A DNA stretch of 64,000 bases from GCA-2737725 sp033763995 (GTDB taxonomy: Bacteria > Pseudomonadota > Alphaproteobacteria > Rhodospirillales > Rhodospirillaceae): assembly GCA_033763995.1 (NCBI GenBank), contig JANRJL010000004.1:70748-134747 (forward strand), read 5' to 3'. The number at the start of each line of letters is the position of its first letter. The stretch's first letter is position 1. This document shows positions 7,948-16,946 of this stretch, piece by piece. Position numbers and translations under genes: made by a program. Under the pieces are notes generated by a model, which was not told the DNA's origin, did not search any database, and was given only the letters and a program-made list of their open reading frames with translations.

Positions 7948-9438
7948 ATGAACCAAGACGCCACGATCCGCCAACGGCCGTATGGAGTGATCGACATCGG
8001 GTCGAACTCCGTGCGCTTGGTCGTCTATAACGCGCAAACCCGCATTCCCATCCCGCTGCACAACGAAAAAGCCATGTGCGCGCTCGGCAAGGGCCTGGAA
8101 AAAACCGGCCGGCTCAATGCCGACGGCGTCGGCCTGGCCTTCGACGCGCTGGCCCGCTTCGTCAAGATCGCCGAGGCGCTGGACGTGGAACAGCTCGACG
8201 TGCTGGCGACCGCGGCCGTCAGGGACGCCGTGGACGGCAAGGAATTCGCCAACGCCGTGGAAAAACGCTGCGGCGTGGAAGTTCAAGTGCTCACCGGCAA
8301 GCAGGAGGCCAAGCGCTCGGCCCTGGGCGTGCTGTGCGGCGTGCCCGACGCCGAGGGCGTGGTGGCCGACCTGGGCGGGGGCAGTCTCGAATTGGTCCAC
8401 GTCGGCTCCGGCGACATGAGCGAGCACACCACGCTGCCGCTGGGCCTGTTGCGGCTGTCGGAGGCCGCCGACGGCGACCGCAAGCGCGCCGTCGACATCA
8501 TCAACCGCGCGCTCGAGAAGCACAAATGGGTCGCGGGCCGCGCCAAGGACCAGTCGCTCTACGCCGTGGGCGGGGCCTGGCGCGCGCTGGCGCGGGTGTG
8601 CATCGCCCAGATGAACTATCCGCTCCATGTGCTCGACAACTTCACGCTGGAGCGCGCCCAAGCGCTCAGTTTATTCGAGGTCATCTCGCGGTTGAGCCCC
8701 AGGTCGCTCGAGCAGATCGAGGGCGTCTCCAAGGGCCGCCTGCAAACGCTGCCGCTGGCCGCCACCGTGCTCGAGCGCCTGATCGAGATCACCAAGCCAA
8801 GGAATCTCGTGTTTTCGATTTACGGCATGCGCGAGGGCCAGTTCTACAAGTCGCTGCCCGAGTCCATCCGGAAACAGGACTCACTGATCGGCCTCGCCGA
8901 GGACATGTCGCGCACGGCGGGCCGCTCGCCCAAGGCCGGGCACGAGGCCTTCGAGTGGATGGCGGTGCTGTTCCCCGACGAAACGCCCAAGCAGAAACGC
9001 CTGCGCCTGGCGGCGTGCATTCTGCGCGACGTGTGGTGGATGGAGCACCCCGACTATCGCGGCGAGCAGGCGTTCTTACGAATTCTGCGTTTGCCGTTCT
9101 TGGGTCTCGGCCACGAGGACCGCGCCGGCCTTGCGCTCGCCATGTACTATCGCTACGGCGGCGAGAGCGACGAGCCCATCGTCAAGCAGGCCCATGCGCT
9201 GCTGGAAGAGGCCCGCATCCACCGCGTCAAGACCATCGGCCTCGCGCTGCGCTTGGCCTACGTGCTGGCGCCGGGCGCCACGGGCATCTTGAAACGCGCC
9301 AAGCTCACGCTGCAGGGGAAAACCCTGGTGCTGACCCTGAACGAGAGCGAGGCGCTGTTCAGCACCGGCTCCTATCCGCGCCGCCTGCAACGCCTCGCCG
9401 CCCACGTCGGCTACGATCACCGCATCGATTGGAAGTAG
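7948..9438 (+). CDS. ppx: Exopolyphosphatase Ppx/GppA
   Basis: A 496-residue member of the ASKHA-fold Ppx/GppA phosphatases. YGVIDIGSNSVRLVVY near residue 13 is the first phosphate motif and VVADLGGGSLELVHV is the second. The C-terminal 200 residues are the HD-like helical domain of longer exopolyphosphatases. The pairing with ppk1 immediately upstream supports polyphosphate breakdown. The nitrilase starts 10 bp after the stop, so the three genes may be one operon. Confidence 0.95.
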   Translation: MNQDATIRQRPYGVIDIGSNSVRLVVYNAQTRIPIPLHNEKAMCALGKGLEKTGRLNADGVGLAFDALARFVKIAEALDVEQLDVLATAAVRDAVDGKEFANAVEKRCGVEVQVLTGKQEAKRSALGVLCGVPDAEGVVADLGGGSLELVHVGSGDMSEHTTLPLGLLRLSEAADGDRKRAVDIINRALEKHKWVAGRAKDQSLYAVGGAWRALARVCIAQMNYPLHVLDNFTLERAQALSLFEVISRLSPRSLEQIEGVSKGRLQTLPLAATVLERLIEITKPRNLVFSIYGMREGQFYKSLPESIRKQDSLIGLAEDMSRTAGRSPKAGHEAFEWMAVLFPDETPKQKRLRLAACILRDVWWMEHPDYRGEQAFLRILRLPFLGLGHEDRAGLALAMYYRYGGESDEPIVKQAHALLEEARIHRVKTIGLALRLAYVLAPGATGILKRAKLTLQGKTLVLTLNESEALFSTGSYPRRLQRLAAHVGYDHRIDWK

Positions 9439-9448
9439 GCCGCCTGCC

Positions 9449-10396
9449 ATGTCGTCGCGCTTCAAGGTCGCCGCCGCCCACGCCTCGCCGATTTTGCTGA
9501 ACAAGGAGGCCACGCTGGCCAAGGTGTGCGACCTCGTCGCCGCCGCCGGTCGGCAGGGCGTGCGCCTGATGGGATTCCCCGAGACCTTCGTGCCCGGCTA
9601 TCCCTATTGGCTGGGGCTTTACGCGCCGGTGCAACAGTTGGCCGCCATGCGCGAGTACGGCGCGCAGTCGGTGGCGGTCGACGGCCCCGACCTCGACGGC
9701 GTCAAGGCCGCCTGCCGCGCCCACAAGGTCAACATCGTGCTGGGCGTCTCGGAACGAGCCGGGGGCACGCTCTATAATTCGCAAGTTTACATCGACGAGA
9801 CCGGCGCGCTGGCGGGCGTGCATCGCAAGCTGCAGCCCACCATGTCCGAACGAACGTTATGGGGCCAGGGCGACGGCTCGACGCTCAAGGTCTTCGACCT
9901 GCCCGTGGGCAAGGTCGGCGGGCTCATCTGCGGCGAGCATTCCATGAACTTGGCCCGCCACGCGCTCATCCTGCAGGGCGAGCAGATTCACGTCTCGGCG
10001 TGGCCCACCTTCGCCACCATGAAGGGCCGCGAGGATTGGTTCGACCCCCACGTCGATGCGCTGTCCAAGGTGCATGCCTATTCCGGAGCCTGCTTCGTCA
10101 TCGTCGCCGAGGACCCGATCACGCAGGCCAATCTCGACAAGATCGAACAGATGCTGGGCCACCAGGACATGGTGAAGCCCGGCGGCGGCTTTTCCACCAT
10201 CTACAGCCCGCGCGAGGCCTATCTCGCCCCCGTGCACAAGGGGCTGGAGGAAAAGCTGGTGGTGGCCGAGATCGATTTGGAGCAAATCAACGCCGCCAAG
10301 ATTCAGCACGATTCGGCGGGGCACTACGCGCGCTCGGAAATCCTGCGCCTGGTGCTGGACGCCGAGCCCAAGACGCCGCTGATCATAAAAAGTTAG
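9449..10396 (+). CDS. Nitrilase-type carbon-nitrogen hydrolase
   Basis: A 315-residue C-N hydrolase. The Glu-Lys-Cys triad is visible in order: Glu in GFPETFVPGYPYW, Lys in VHRKLQPTMSERT and Cys in GLICGEHSMNLARHAL. The VPGYPYW and HRKLxPT signatures place it with true nitrilases and cyanide hydratases. The usual CWEH around the nucleophile is CGEH here, which may alter the nitrile pocket. It follows ppx by 10 bp and its stop overlaps the convergent rnd stop by 4 nt. The substrate cannot be predicted. Confidence 0.88.
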   Translation: MSSRFKVAAAHASPILLNKEATLAKVCDLVAAAGRQGVRLMGFPETFVPGYPYWLGLYAPVQQLAAMREYGAQSVAVDGPDLDGVKAACRAHKVNIVLGVSERAGGTLYNSQVYIDETGALAGVHRKLQPTMSERTLWGQGDGSTLKVFDLPVGKVGGLICGEHSMNLARHALILQGEQIHVSAWPTFATMKGREDWFDPHVDALSKVHAYSGACFVIVAEDPITQANLDKIEQMLGHQDMVKPGGGFSTIYSPREAYLAPVHKGLEEKLVVAEIDLEQINAAKIQHDSAGHYARSEILRLVLDAEPKTPLIIKS

Positions 10397-11556
10397 CGCT
10401 CGAACACTTCCACTTTGCGGCCGTTGTCGGCCAGAGCGATGGCGAGCTTGCCGTGCTTGAGCTTGAGCGCGTCGGCGCCGAACAACTCGCGCCGCCAGCC
10501 GTGCAGCGCGGGCACGTCGGCCTCGTCCGACAGCGCCATGGCGTCGATGTCGTCCGACGTGGCGATCAGGCGCGGCGCCACGTGGTTCTGCTCGGCGCGA
10601 ATTTTCAGCAGCAGGCGCAGCAGCTCCACCACGGCGCGCGGGCCCTGGTTGCCGTTGTCGTCGGGCGGCAGGGGCGGCAGTTGATCCTCGGGCAGGGCTT
10701 GGCCGCGCGCGGCCGCCGCCAGCACGCCCGGTGCAAAACGCTCGCTCGCCAGTTGCTTGGCGAGCCGCGAGCGCTTCAAGTCCTCAAGTGTGGCCGGCGG
10801 ATGGGCGGCGATTTCCAGCAGCGCATCGTCCTTGGCTACGCGGCCGCGCGGCCAGTCGAGGGCGCGCGCCGTGTCCTCGCGCCAGGCGGCCAGTTCGCGC
10901 AACACACCCAGCATGCGCGCCGAGCGCGTGCGCGCCTTGATGCGCTTGTAGGCCTCGCGCGGTTCGATGCGGTAGGTGGCGGGCGTGGTCAGCACCGCCA
11001 TTTCCTCGGCCAGCCACGCGCCGCGTCCGTCGCGGTCGAGCCGCTTGCGCAGTTGGGTGTAGGCCTTGCGCAGGTGGGTCACGTCCGAGAGCGCGTATTT
11101 CAGTTGCCGGTCGGTGAGCGGGCGGCGCGACCAGTCGGTGAAGCGCTGCGACTTGTCGAGCTTGGCGTCGGCCAGCTTGGCCACCAGCGTTTCGTAGCCC
11201 ACCTGGTCGCCGAAGCCGCACACCATGGCGGCCACCTGGGTGTCGAACACCGGATGCGGCAAGGCGCCGCCCTCGTGCAGGAAGATTTCCAAATCCTGCC
11301 GCGCGGCGTGGAAGACTTTCAGAACGTTTTCGTTGGCGAAGAGCTTGTACAGCGGCGCCAGGTCCATGCCCGGGGCGAGGGGGTCGATGCACATGGCCTC
11401 GTCGGGGCCCGCCACCTGGACCAGGCAGAGTTTCGCCCAGAAGGTGGTTTCGCGCATGAACTCGGTATCGACAGTGACGAACTCCGCGCCCGATTGGCGG
11501 TCGCAAAAGGCGGCAAGGCCAGACGTGTCGGAAATGAGAATCGCGGCGGGGTTCAT
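10393..11556 (-). CDS. rnd: Ribonuclease D
   Basis: A 387-residue DEDDy-type 3'-5' exoribonuclease that trims tRNA and other RNA precursors. The DEDDy residues are visible in FVTVDTEFMRE, VFHAARQDLE and YALSDVTHL. An HRDC domain follows, starting near ARMLGVLRELAAWRE. The ATG at 11556 puts DTEFMRE near residue 30, as in the family. A REP-like repeat lies upstream. The rnd-ppx proximity is common in alphaproteobacteria. Confidence 0.95.
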   Translation of the reverse strand: MNPAAILISDTSGLAAFCDRQSGAEFVTVDTEFMRETTFWAKLCLVQVAGPDEAMCIDPLAPGMDLAPLYKLFANENVLKVFHAARQDLEIFLHEGGALPHPVFDTQVAAMVCGFGDQVGYETLVAKLADAKLDKSQRFTDWSRRPLTDRQLKYALSDVTHLRKAYTQLRKRLDRDGRGAWLAEEMAVLTTPATYRIEPREAYKRIKARTRSARMLGVLRELAAWREDTARALDWPRGRVAKDDALLEIAAHPPATLEDLKRSRLAKQLASERFAPGVLAAAARGQALPEDQLPPLPPDDNGNQGPRAVVELLRLLLKIRAEQNHVAPRLIATSDDIDAMALSDEADVPALHGWRRELFGADALKLKHGKLAIALADNGRKVEVFER

Positions 11557-11611
11557 GCGACGGCTGGTTTAGCCGCCCGTCGCGACAACGGCAACCCACC
11601 AAACCACTGAC

Positions 11612-11702
11612 GTCATCCTGGGATTTATTCCCAGGATCCAGGGCAACAATATTCATCCGAGCGTTGTGGCCCTGGGTCCTGGGCACAAGGCCCAGGACGA
11701 CA
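11612..11702. repeat. REP-like paired palindrome, copy 2
   Basis: GTCATCCTGGG, ATTTAT, CCCAGGATCCAG is followed about 40 bp later by GTCCTGGGCACAAGGCCCAGG and ACGAC. This is the same two-palindrome design as the copy at 1434-1524. It occupies the gap between rnd and the exported amidase gene. Confidence 0.8.
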
Positions 11703-11723
11703 CCTGAGTTATTCCCTCGATCT

Positions 11724-13406
11724 TCACAACTCCGGCGGGCGGCGGCGCCGGGTCGCCTGCTCGAAGGCATAGGCCAGGCCGATCAGCTTGGGCTCGCTGC
11801 AGGCGAGCCCGCCGAAGGCCACGCCCAGGGGCGCGGGCTTGGCGACCCAACCCTCGGGATACCCCGTGCCGTTGGCGACCAGCCCAAAAGGAACCGCGAC
11901 GGACGGATAGCCCGCCTTGGCCAAAAACCCGCTGCCGCGGCTGCCGGGAAACACCAGGGCGTCGAGTTTGTGCTTTTTCATCACCGCGTCGGCCCCCTCG
12001 CGGCCCGAGTGGCGCAGCTCGCGTTTCCGGTCGGCCTCGTAACGCGCGCGGTCCTCGGCCGAGGCCGGATCCTGCTCGTCGGAAATGTCCATGGAGGTCT
12101 GGCCGTACTTCAGCGTGCCCATGGCCGCGTGGGCGAGGTTCCACTCGCGCAATTCGGTGAGCGATTTCACCGGCGCGGCCTCGCCCAAACTTTCAAGCCA
12201 CGCCATGAAATCGCGCTTGAAACCGTACTTCAGCACCACCGAACAATTCGCGTCCGTGCCCTTGGTGCCGGCGGTGGCCGAGCACGAGCCTTTCTTCATG
12301 GCGTTCTTGTCGGGGTCCGTGGCGATCACGCTGGGCATGTCGGCGGGGTCGATCACGGTCGCGCCAGCGCCGCGCAGAATCGCCGCCACCTCGTCCATCA
12401 TGGAGCGCTGATCGGCGGGGATGCCGCCGCTGGGTTTGCTTTCGCCGGGCAGCGTGATCTCGTCGACGAACCACGCGCGCGGAACGCCGATGCGCGCCCC
12501 CTTGAGCGCGTCGGCCTTCAGGAACGGCGTGTAGTCGTGGTTGGCGGGCGGCTTGCAGCGTGTCGTCATGGCGTCGTTGGCGTCGGGCGCGGTGCCTTCC
12601 AACACGCCCAGCAGAATGGCCGCATCGGTGACGCTGCGCGTCATGGGCCCGGCGGTGTCTTGATCGTAGGACACCGGAACAATGCCCCAGCGGCTGATAC
12701 GCCCCACCGTGGGCTTGATGGCCGCGAGCATCATCGCCGTGGCCGGCCCGATGATGGACACCGTGGTCTCGGTGCCGATGTTGGCCGCCCACAAATTTGC
12801 CGCCGTGCCGCCGCCCGAGGACGAACTACCCGTGGCGAGCACGCCGCGCCCGTCGTTGAGGCTGGGCCTCGGATCGCGCCGCGTGTCGTAGGGATTGAAC
12901 GCATAGCCGCCCAGCGAGGAATAGTTGTTGGGCATGCCCAGCACCATCCAGTTGGCCATTTCGGTCAGCACCGTCTTGGCGATGATGACCGCACCCGCCT
13001 CGCGGAGGTTTTTCACAAGTGTTGCCTCATAGGGCGGCACCCAGCCTTCGAAGCGCAGCGTGCCCGCCGTGGTGGGCATGTCGGTGGTGTGGATGTTGTC
13101 CTTGATGGCGATGGGAATGCCGTGCAGCGGCCCGCGCAGCTTTCCTTCCATACGCTCGCGGTCCAGCCGGTCGGCGTCGGCCAGTGCCCGGTCGCTCACC
13201 GTGATGGCGGCGTTGATTTTGTTCTCGTAGATCGCGATGCGGTTCAGATACTGCGTCACCAATTCCCGCGACGTGACCCGACCGTCCTTCAGTGCGGCCT
13301 GCATCTCGGGGATCGTGGCCTCGACCACGGAAAACTCGGCGGCGGCGGCGGGCGCGGCGGCCAGCGCGACCAGCAGGGTGAAGGGGCGGATGGAATTTTG
13401 TTTCAT
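11724..13406 (-). CDS. Exported amidase-signature family protein
   Basis: A 560-residue protein with signal peptide MKQNSIRPFTLLVALAAAPA and cleavage near AAA/EFS. The frame is open further upstream, but this start gives the signal peptide. The Ser-cisSer-Lys centre is partly typical: IAIKDNIHT holds the lysine and GSSSSGGGTAAN a serine. The second loop reads TETTVSIIGPA instead of TDTGGSIRxPA. An insertion around 360-400 contains CSATAGTKGTDANC, possibly disulfide-bonded. The family hydrolyses amides; the substrate is unknown. REP copy 2 follows the stop. Confidence 0.85.
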   Translation of the reverse strand: MKQNSIRPFTLLVALAAAPAAAAEFSVVEATIPEMQAALKDGRVTSRELVTQYLNRIAIYENKINAAITVSDRALADADRLDRERMEGKLRGPLHGIPIAIKDNIHTTDMPTTAGTLRFEGWVPPYEATLVKNLREAGAVIIAKTVLTEMANWMVLGMPNNYSSLGGYAFNPYDTRRDPRPSLNDGRGVLATGSSSSGGGTAANLWAANIGTETTVSIIGPATAMMLAAIKPTVGRISRWGIVPVSYDQDTAGPMTRSVTDAAILLGVLEGTAPDANDAMTTRCKPPANHDYTPFLKADALKGARIGVPRAWFVDEITLPGESKPSGGIPADQRSMMDEVAAILRGAGATVIDPADMPSVIATDPDKNAMKKGSCSATAGTKGTDANCSVVLKYGFKRDFMAWLESLGEAAPVKSLTELREWNLAHAAMGTLKYGQTSMDISDEQDPASAEDRARYEADRKRELRHSGREGADAVMKKHKLDALVFPGSRGSGFLAKAGYPSVAVPFGLVANGTGYPEGWVAKPAPLGVAFGGLACSEPKLIGLAYAFEQATRRRRPPEL

Positions 13407-13446
13407 GGCAATGACCCGCGTAGAAAACACGAAGTATGCAACAAAC

Positions 13447-13812
13447 TCACGCCGCCCGAGGCCGCACCGTGCGCTCGATCTCGGCCAGCGCCGCGTCGCG
13501 CGCGCATTCGAGATCGTAGTGGGCCTGCATGCCCAGCCAAAATTCCGCCGACGTACCAAAGTAGCGCGCGAGCCGGAGCGCCGTGTCTGGGCTGATGGCA
13601 CGCTTGCCGCGCACGATCTCGCCCAACCGAGCTTGCGTGATGTCCAAGGCCTTGGCGAGCGCGTATTGGCTGAGCGCCAAAGGTTCCAGGTAATCGCGCA
13701 GGATCACCTCGCCGGGATGGACCGGCACGAAGGCCTTGGGCCCTCGCGCGACTTTGCGCGCCGCAACGCGCGCGGGTCGCCTATTCATCATGGTAATCGC
13801 AGATTTCGACAT
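13447..13812 (-). CDS. higA: HigA-family antitoxin
   Basis: A 121-residue helix-turn-helix antitoxin of the VapI/HigA type. HPGEVILRDYLEPLALSQ and the HTH ITQARLGEIVRGKRAIS are the family signature. The ATG at 13812 is preceded at 8 nt by AGGAGA, so it is preferred over the ATGs at 13791 and 13788. The gene therefore overlaps higB by 32 nt. HigA normally neutralises HigB and represses the operon through its HTH. It lies downstream of the toxin gene, the usual higBA order. Confidence 0.9.
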   Translation of the reverse strand: MSKSAITMMNRRPARVAARKVARGPKAFVPVHPGEVILRDYLEPLALSQYALAKALDITQARLGEIVRGKRAISPDTALRLARYFGTSAEFWLGMQAHYDLECARDAALAEIERTVRPRAA

Positions 13813-14071
13813 CGTGAGCTTCTCCTAAGTGCCAGCGGAAGCAAATCCGCCATTGATCGTTCACGCGAATGCTGTACTGACCCTTCCTGCGGCCTTTCAA
13901 CGCTTCCAACCGATTGCCGGGCGGGGAGCGCAGATCGTCCAATGACCGGGCGCTGTTCAATTGAATCAGCTTGCGATACGCCGTGCGCAAGATGTCGTTC
14001 GGCACGCCTTTGGCGCTTTCGCGCGCCCAGGCGAGCCGCGCCAACGCATTGCGAAACGAGCGAATCGCCAT
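13781..14071 (-). CDS. higB: HigB-family toxin
   Basis: A 96-residue RelE-superfamily toxin, normally a ribosome-dependent mRNA interferase. Recognisable segments are LIQLNSARSLDDLRSPPGN, LEALKGRRKGQYSIRVN and DQWRICFRW, ending DVEICDYHDE. It is first in the operon and overlaps higA by 32 nt. A paired palindrome immediately upstream is a likely operator. Confidence 0.92.
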   Translation of the reverse strand: MAIRSFRNALARLAWARESAKGVPNDILRTAYRKLIQLNSARSLDDLRSPPGNRLEALKGRRKGQYSIRVNDQWRICFRWHLGEAHDVEICDYHDE

Positions 14072-14078
14072 GGGTTAT

Positions 14079-14113
14079 GCTATCGCATCACGATAGCTAT
14101 CGCAACTCGATAG
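14079..14113 (-). promoter_or_regulatory. Probable HigA operator, two overlapping palindromes
   Basis: GCTATCG-CATCA-CGATAGC at 14079-14097 overlaps GCTATCG-CAACT-CGATAG at 14096-14113. The arms and 5-nt spacers match between the two. They lie 8-42 bp upstream of the higB start, where HigA-type HTH dimers usually bind. The binding assignment is inferred. Confidence 0.7.
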
Positions 14114-14122
14114 TGCGGACCA

Positions 14123-14725
14123 CTAGCCGTGGCCCGCCATGAACGCGGGCAGCATGCGCCGCAGCACGTCGTCGCGCAGGCGGAAATGGTGATACAGCGC
14201 GGCCAGCACGTGAAGCGACAGCACGCCGCCGCCGACCCACCAGCAATAAATATGGATATCGCGGTAAACGCGGAAGGTGTTGAACGGCGGGTCGAGGGCG
14301 CGCAGGAATTCGAGCCCGAACATTTCAAACCCGACGAAATTGATCGGAACCGGGAACTGCTCGCTGCCGATCAGGCTGGACCCCGCCCATCCGGACAGCG
14401 GAAAGACGAACATCAGCACATACAAGGTGACGTGGGTCAGGTGCGCGAGCGCCTTCTGATAGCCCGCCATGGGTGGCAGGCCGGGCGCGGGATGGGACAA
14501 ACGCCACGACAGGCGCAGGGCAGCGGCCAGCAAGATGAAAAAGCCGGTGCTATGATGGATTTGCTCCAGCCACAGCAACAGCGTGTCGTCGCCGGTGATG
14601 CGCGCTTGCGGCGCCTCGCGCGACAGCCAAAACCCGAGCGGCACCTGCGCCAGCACCATCAGGGCGAAGATCCAGTGCAGGGCGACCGACGTGGTGCTCC
14701 AGCGGGTTGGCGTGGTCGCGTGCAT
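14123..14725 (-). CDS. Cytochrome b561 family protein
   Basis: A 200-residue four-helix membrane cytochrome b561. Conserved heme-ligand histidines are seen in VALHWIFALM, QIHHSTGFF, DIHIYCWW and LHVLAALYHH. The family carries electrons, often from quinol, across or within the inner membrane. It lies 59 bp downstream of a HutX-like exported protein on the same strand, suggesting a shared transcript with a heme theme. Confidence 0.88.
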   Translation of the reverse strand: MHATTPTRWSTTSVALHWIFALMVLAQVPLGFWLSREAPQARITGDDTLLLWLEQIHHSTGFFILLAAALRLSWRLSHPAPGLPPMAGYQKALAHLTHVTLYVLMFVFPLSGWAGSSLIGSEQFPVPINFVGFEMFGLEFLRALDPPFNTFRVYRDIHIYCWWVGGGVLSLHVLAALYHHFRLRDDVLRRMLPAFMAGHG

Positions 14726-14784
14726 GAGCCGTCGATCCTCGGGCGCTTCGGTCTAGGGTGGGCCGCCGACTTGGCCGCCTGGGC

Positions 14785-15372
14785 CTACTTGGTGGCCTGG
14801 GTTTTATAGTAGGCGTTCATGGCCTGGAACTGCTCCAGGGTTTTCGGATCGTGCTGGCCGCCGCTCACGTCGCGATTGACGAAGATTCCGAAAATTCGCT
14901 TGCCGTCCTTGTCGAAGAACGCGACCTGCCGCGCCACGCCGCCCTCGCGCGAGGGCTCCTCGATGATCTGGATGGCCGCGACGTTCTTGGGCTGAAAATG
15001 CCCGCTCAGCCCGTCGGTGCTGTCGAGGTTGAAGAAGCCTTGCCCGTAGGAGCCCTTGGGAATGCGCGAATGAACCTCGACCACGGTGCCGGCGACGATG
15101 GTGATGAACAGCGGCTTCTCCCACTCGGTCAGCTTGTTCCAGACCTCGTCGAACTTATCCGGGGAAACGGGCACACGGGAGTTGGCGATGAGTTCGGCGA
15201 CGACCTTCTCCTCCGGGGCGCCGGTCGCCTCCATCAGCCATTCGACCGAGCGGCCGGGATTTTTCTTGACCGCCTCCGGCAAACTCATCGATTGGGCGTT
15301 GGCGCCGTTCGCGGGCAGGATCAACAGCGCCGCCAGGGCGAGGGACGTGAACGATGTGACGAGGGCACGCAT
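14785..15372 (-). CDS. Exported HutX/ChuX-like heme-carrier family protein
   Basis: A 195-residue protein whose body fits the HutX/ChuX heme-utilisation carriers. Matching parts are PDKFDEVWNKLTEWEKPLF, PKGSYGQGFFNL, GHFQPKNVAAI and KRIFGIFVNRD. Known members are cytosolic heme-binding proteins. Here the first 26 residues form a clear signal peptide (SLALAALLILP, then GANAQ), so this copy is probably periplasmic. The ATG at 15372 is preceded by GTGGAG, so it is preferred over the GTG at 15384. A cytochrome b561 gene follows. Confidence 0.75.
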   Translation of the reverse strand: MRALVTSFTSLALAALLILPANGANAQSMSLPEAVKKNPGRSVEWLMEATGAPEEKVVAELIANSRVPVSPDKFDEVWNKLTEWEKPLFITIVAGTVVEVHSRIPKGSYGQGFFNLDSTDGLSGHFQPKNVAAIQIIEEPSREGGVARQVAFFDKDGKRIFGIFVNRDVSGGQHDPKTLEQFQAMNAYYKTQATK

Positions 15373-15566
15373 GGTGTTCTCCACTTCGGTGAGGTGGCGC
15401 GGTCAAGCGCCGGTGTCTGGCGACATCGTAGCCAATTCCGTCGCCCCTGGCCACGCCGGGCGTGTAACGGACCGTGACAGGCCCCCTTACTTTGCGTGTC
15501 CCGGGGGCCTCGAGAACTCGAAGTTTCCCGTTTTGTAAGGGCGCCATGGCCTACTCGGGCGATGTG

Positions 15567-15836
15567 CTATCCAAACAAGTCCGAATGCGTTCCGCATCTC
15601 GCGAGCAGAATTTCATCTCCCAAGTCATCCCAGATCAAGAGCCAGTCCGGTTCAACATGGCATTCAAAGAAACCTTCGTATTCGCCCTTTAGGCGATGCA
15701 ACCGGTATCTCGGTTCCAACGTATCACGGCGGGCAATCCGCTCGACAATCCAAAGGAGTTTGGCGGTATCCTTGCCGCGCTTTTCGGCGAGCTTGAAGTC
15801 TTTCTTGAATCGCGTGCTAAAGCGAACGTGTGTCAC
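15567..15836 (-). CDS. YafQ-type RelE-superfamily toxin
   Basis: An 89-residue toxin of the YafQ branch. Visible signatures are STRFKKDFKLAEKRGKD, YRLHRLKGEYEGFFECHV and PDWLLIWDDLGDEI, then LARCGTHSDLF. The family cleaves mRNA on the ribosome. The start is a GTG whose GTGA overlaps the antitoxin stop by 4 nt, indicating translational coupling. Confidence 0.92.
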   Translation of the reverse strand: MTHVRFSTRFKKDFKLAEKRGKDTAKLLWIVERIARRDTLEPRYRLHRLKGEYEGFFECHVEPDWLLIWDDLGDEILLARCGTHSDLFG

Positions 15837-16096
15837 GCGCGCAATGCTCGTGCAAGCGCACTCATGCTCCGATAGCTCTTGAGCTTGTGTCGGTTATTGC
15901 GCACTTCTGCCATTGCCGCGCGCGTTTCGGCGTTCGGGATACGAACCTCGAAGGGCAGGCCCTCATGCAGCGAAACTTGGCGATAGAACAGGCGGATGGC
16001 CTCGGTCGGCGATATTCCGATCTGGTCCATCACGCGCTCGGCGTCTTTTTTCAGTCCGGGCTCCATGCGGGCGCGGACCATGGCGGTCTTGGTCAT
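15833..16096 (-). CDS. RelB/DinJ-family antitoxin
   Basis: An 87-residue ribbon-helix-helix antitoxin: MTKTAMVRARMEPGLKKDAE, then a helix ending GISPTEAIRLFYRQV and the HEGLPFEV segment typical of DinJ. The ATG at 16096 is preceded at 8 nt by AAGGAGA. The frame opens 25 codons earlier, but that part is unrelated. It would neutralise the toxin and autoregulate the pair. Confidence 0.92.
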   Translation of the reverse strand: MTKTAMVRARMEPGLKKDAERVMDQIGISPTEAIRLFYRQVSLHEGLPFEVRIPNAETRAAMAEVRNNRHKLKSYRSMSALARALRA

Positions 16097-16511
16097 GGGC
16101 GTTCTCCTTGTGGAGGCTTTGTAGCACACATGGGCCACGGCGTCGAGAACGGCCCCGCCGCCGATGCCCATGGACGCAACTCATCGCGGCCCCGTGAATT
16201 CCGTGGAAAACTCACGGATCTTCTTGGTGCGTGTTCGGCGTGGGGGTAAAATGCCGACGGCGCGAAAATAACGGGCGCCCATAACAGGCCGAGATATCAG
16301 GCCGACATCACAGGACAGGCGAGAGAGTTTCGGAACTCGCCGATTGCTCACCGGGGCTTTATCCCCGGCGTTTGATCCCAAGCGGGCGCCAAATGTGGCA
16401 GATGAATCGGTCTGCCGGTTTTTCAAAGGCTTAGAAGAGGAGGCCAAAGACCTGATCATGAAACAGGGTCTTTCCGGAAGCACGCCCGCCCGAGGGCTTG
16501 GCCGTCCCCTT

Positions 16512-16555
16512 GCCTGTTATTTTTTCAGGGAGCCTGAAATAACAGGGATAACAGG
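16512..16555 (+). repeat. CCTGTTATTT palindromic repeat, copy A
   Basis: CCTGTTATTT at 16513-16522 is inverted as AAATAACAGG at 16537-16546, with a further ATAACAGG just after. A near match, in reverse orientation, lies at 63216-63260. The two copies agree at about 36 of 44 positions, including the loop GGAGCCTG. The function is unknown. Confidence 0.75.
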
Positions 16556-16600
16556 TGTAATGTACAACCATTGCGCGCTGCCTTGGGGTTTAGCGCGAGT

Positions 16601-16725
16601 GTCGTCCTGGGCTTTATGCCCAGGACCCAGAGTTTCAGGGCGGGGGGCGCTCAGCGAACGCCATGCTTGCTGCATTGCAAGGCATTTTGAAACCCTGGGC
16701 CCTGGGAACAAGTCCCAGGGCGACT
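16601..16725. repeat. REP-like paired palindrome, copy 3
   Basis: GTCGTCCTGGG, CTTTAT, GCCCAGGACCCAG is separated by about 70 bp from CCCTGGGAACAAGTCCCAGG and GCGAC. The second palindrome is identical to that of copy 1 at 1434-1524. The spacer is longer than in the other copies. Confidence 0.78.
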
Positions 16726-16946
16726 GGGGAGCAGAGTCGCGGCACCCCATCGATGTCGGCCAATCGCGCGCATGCCCCGACTCCTTGGCCCGCTTGACAA
16801 AAACGGCCATCCGGTGTGGTTTCACGCGCTTTTTGCCGGGTGCGGGGCCGTGGCCCGCCCCGGCAAAGCCCAGGATTTCCGCCGTTTCTCGCGGTTTGCG
16901 TCTCGCCCGGGCGCGCCGTTCAAGCCACCGAAAAGGTCATTAAGCC

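Larger units (their letters stand above)
16097..16946. other. 850 bp intergenic stretch made largely of repeats
   Basis: I see no gene here. The right half holds two dispersed repeats (16512-16555 and 16601-16725). The rest holds the divergent leaders of the RelB/YafQ-like module and aspS. Short open frames on both strands show no family resemblance. Confidence 0.6.

Noticed and set aside
16172..16483. Possible 100-residue gene on the minus strand between the TA module and aspS
   Set aside because: Composition is repeat-like, there is no family motif, and no convincing ribosome site was seen.
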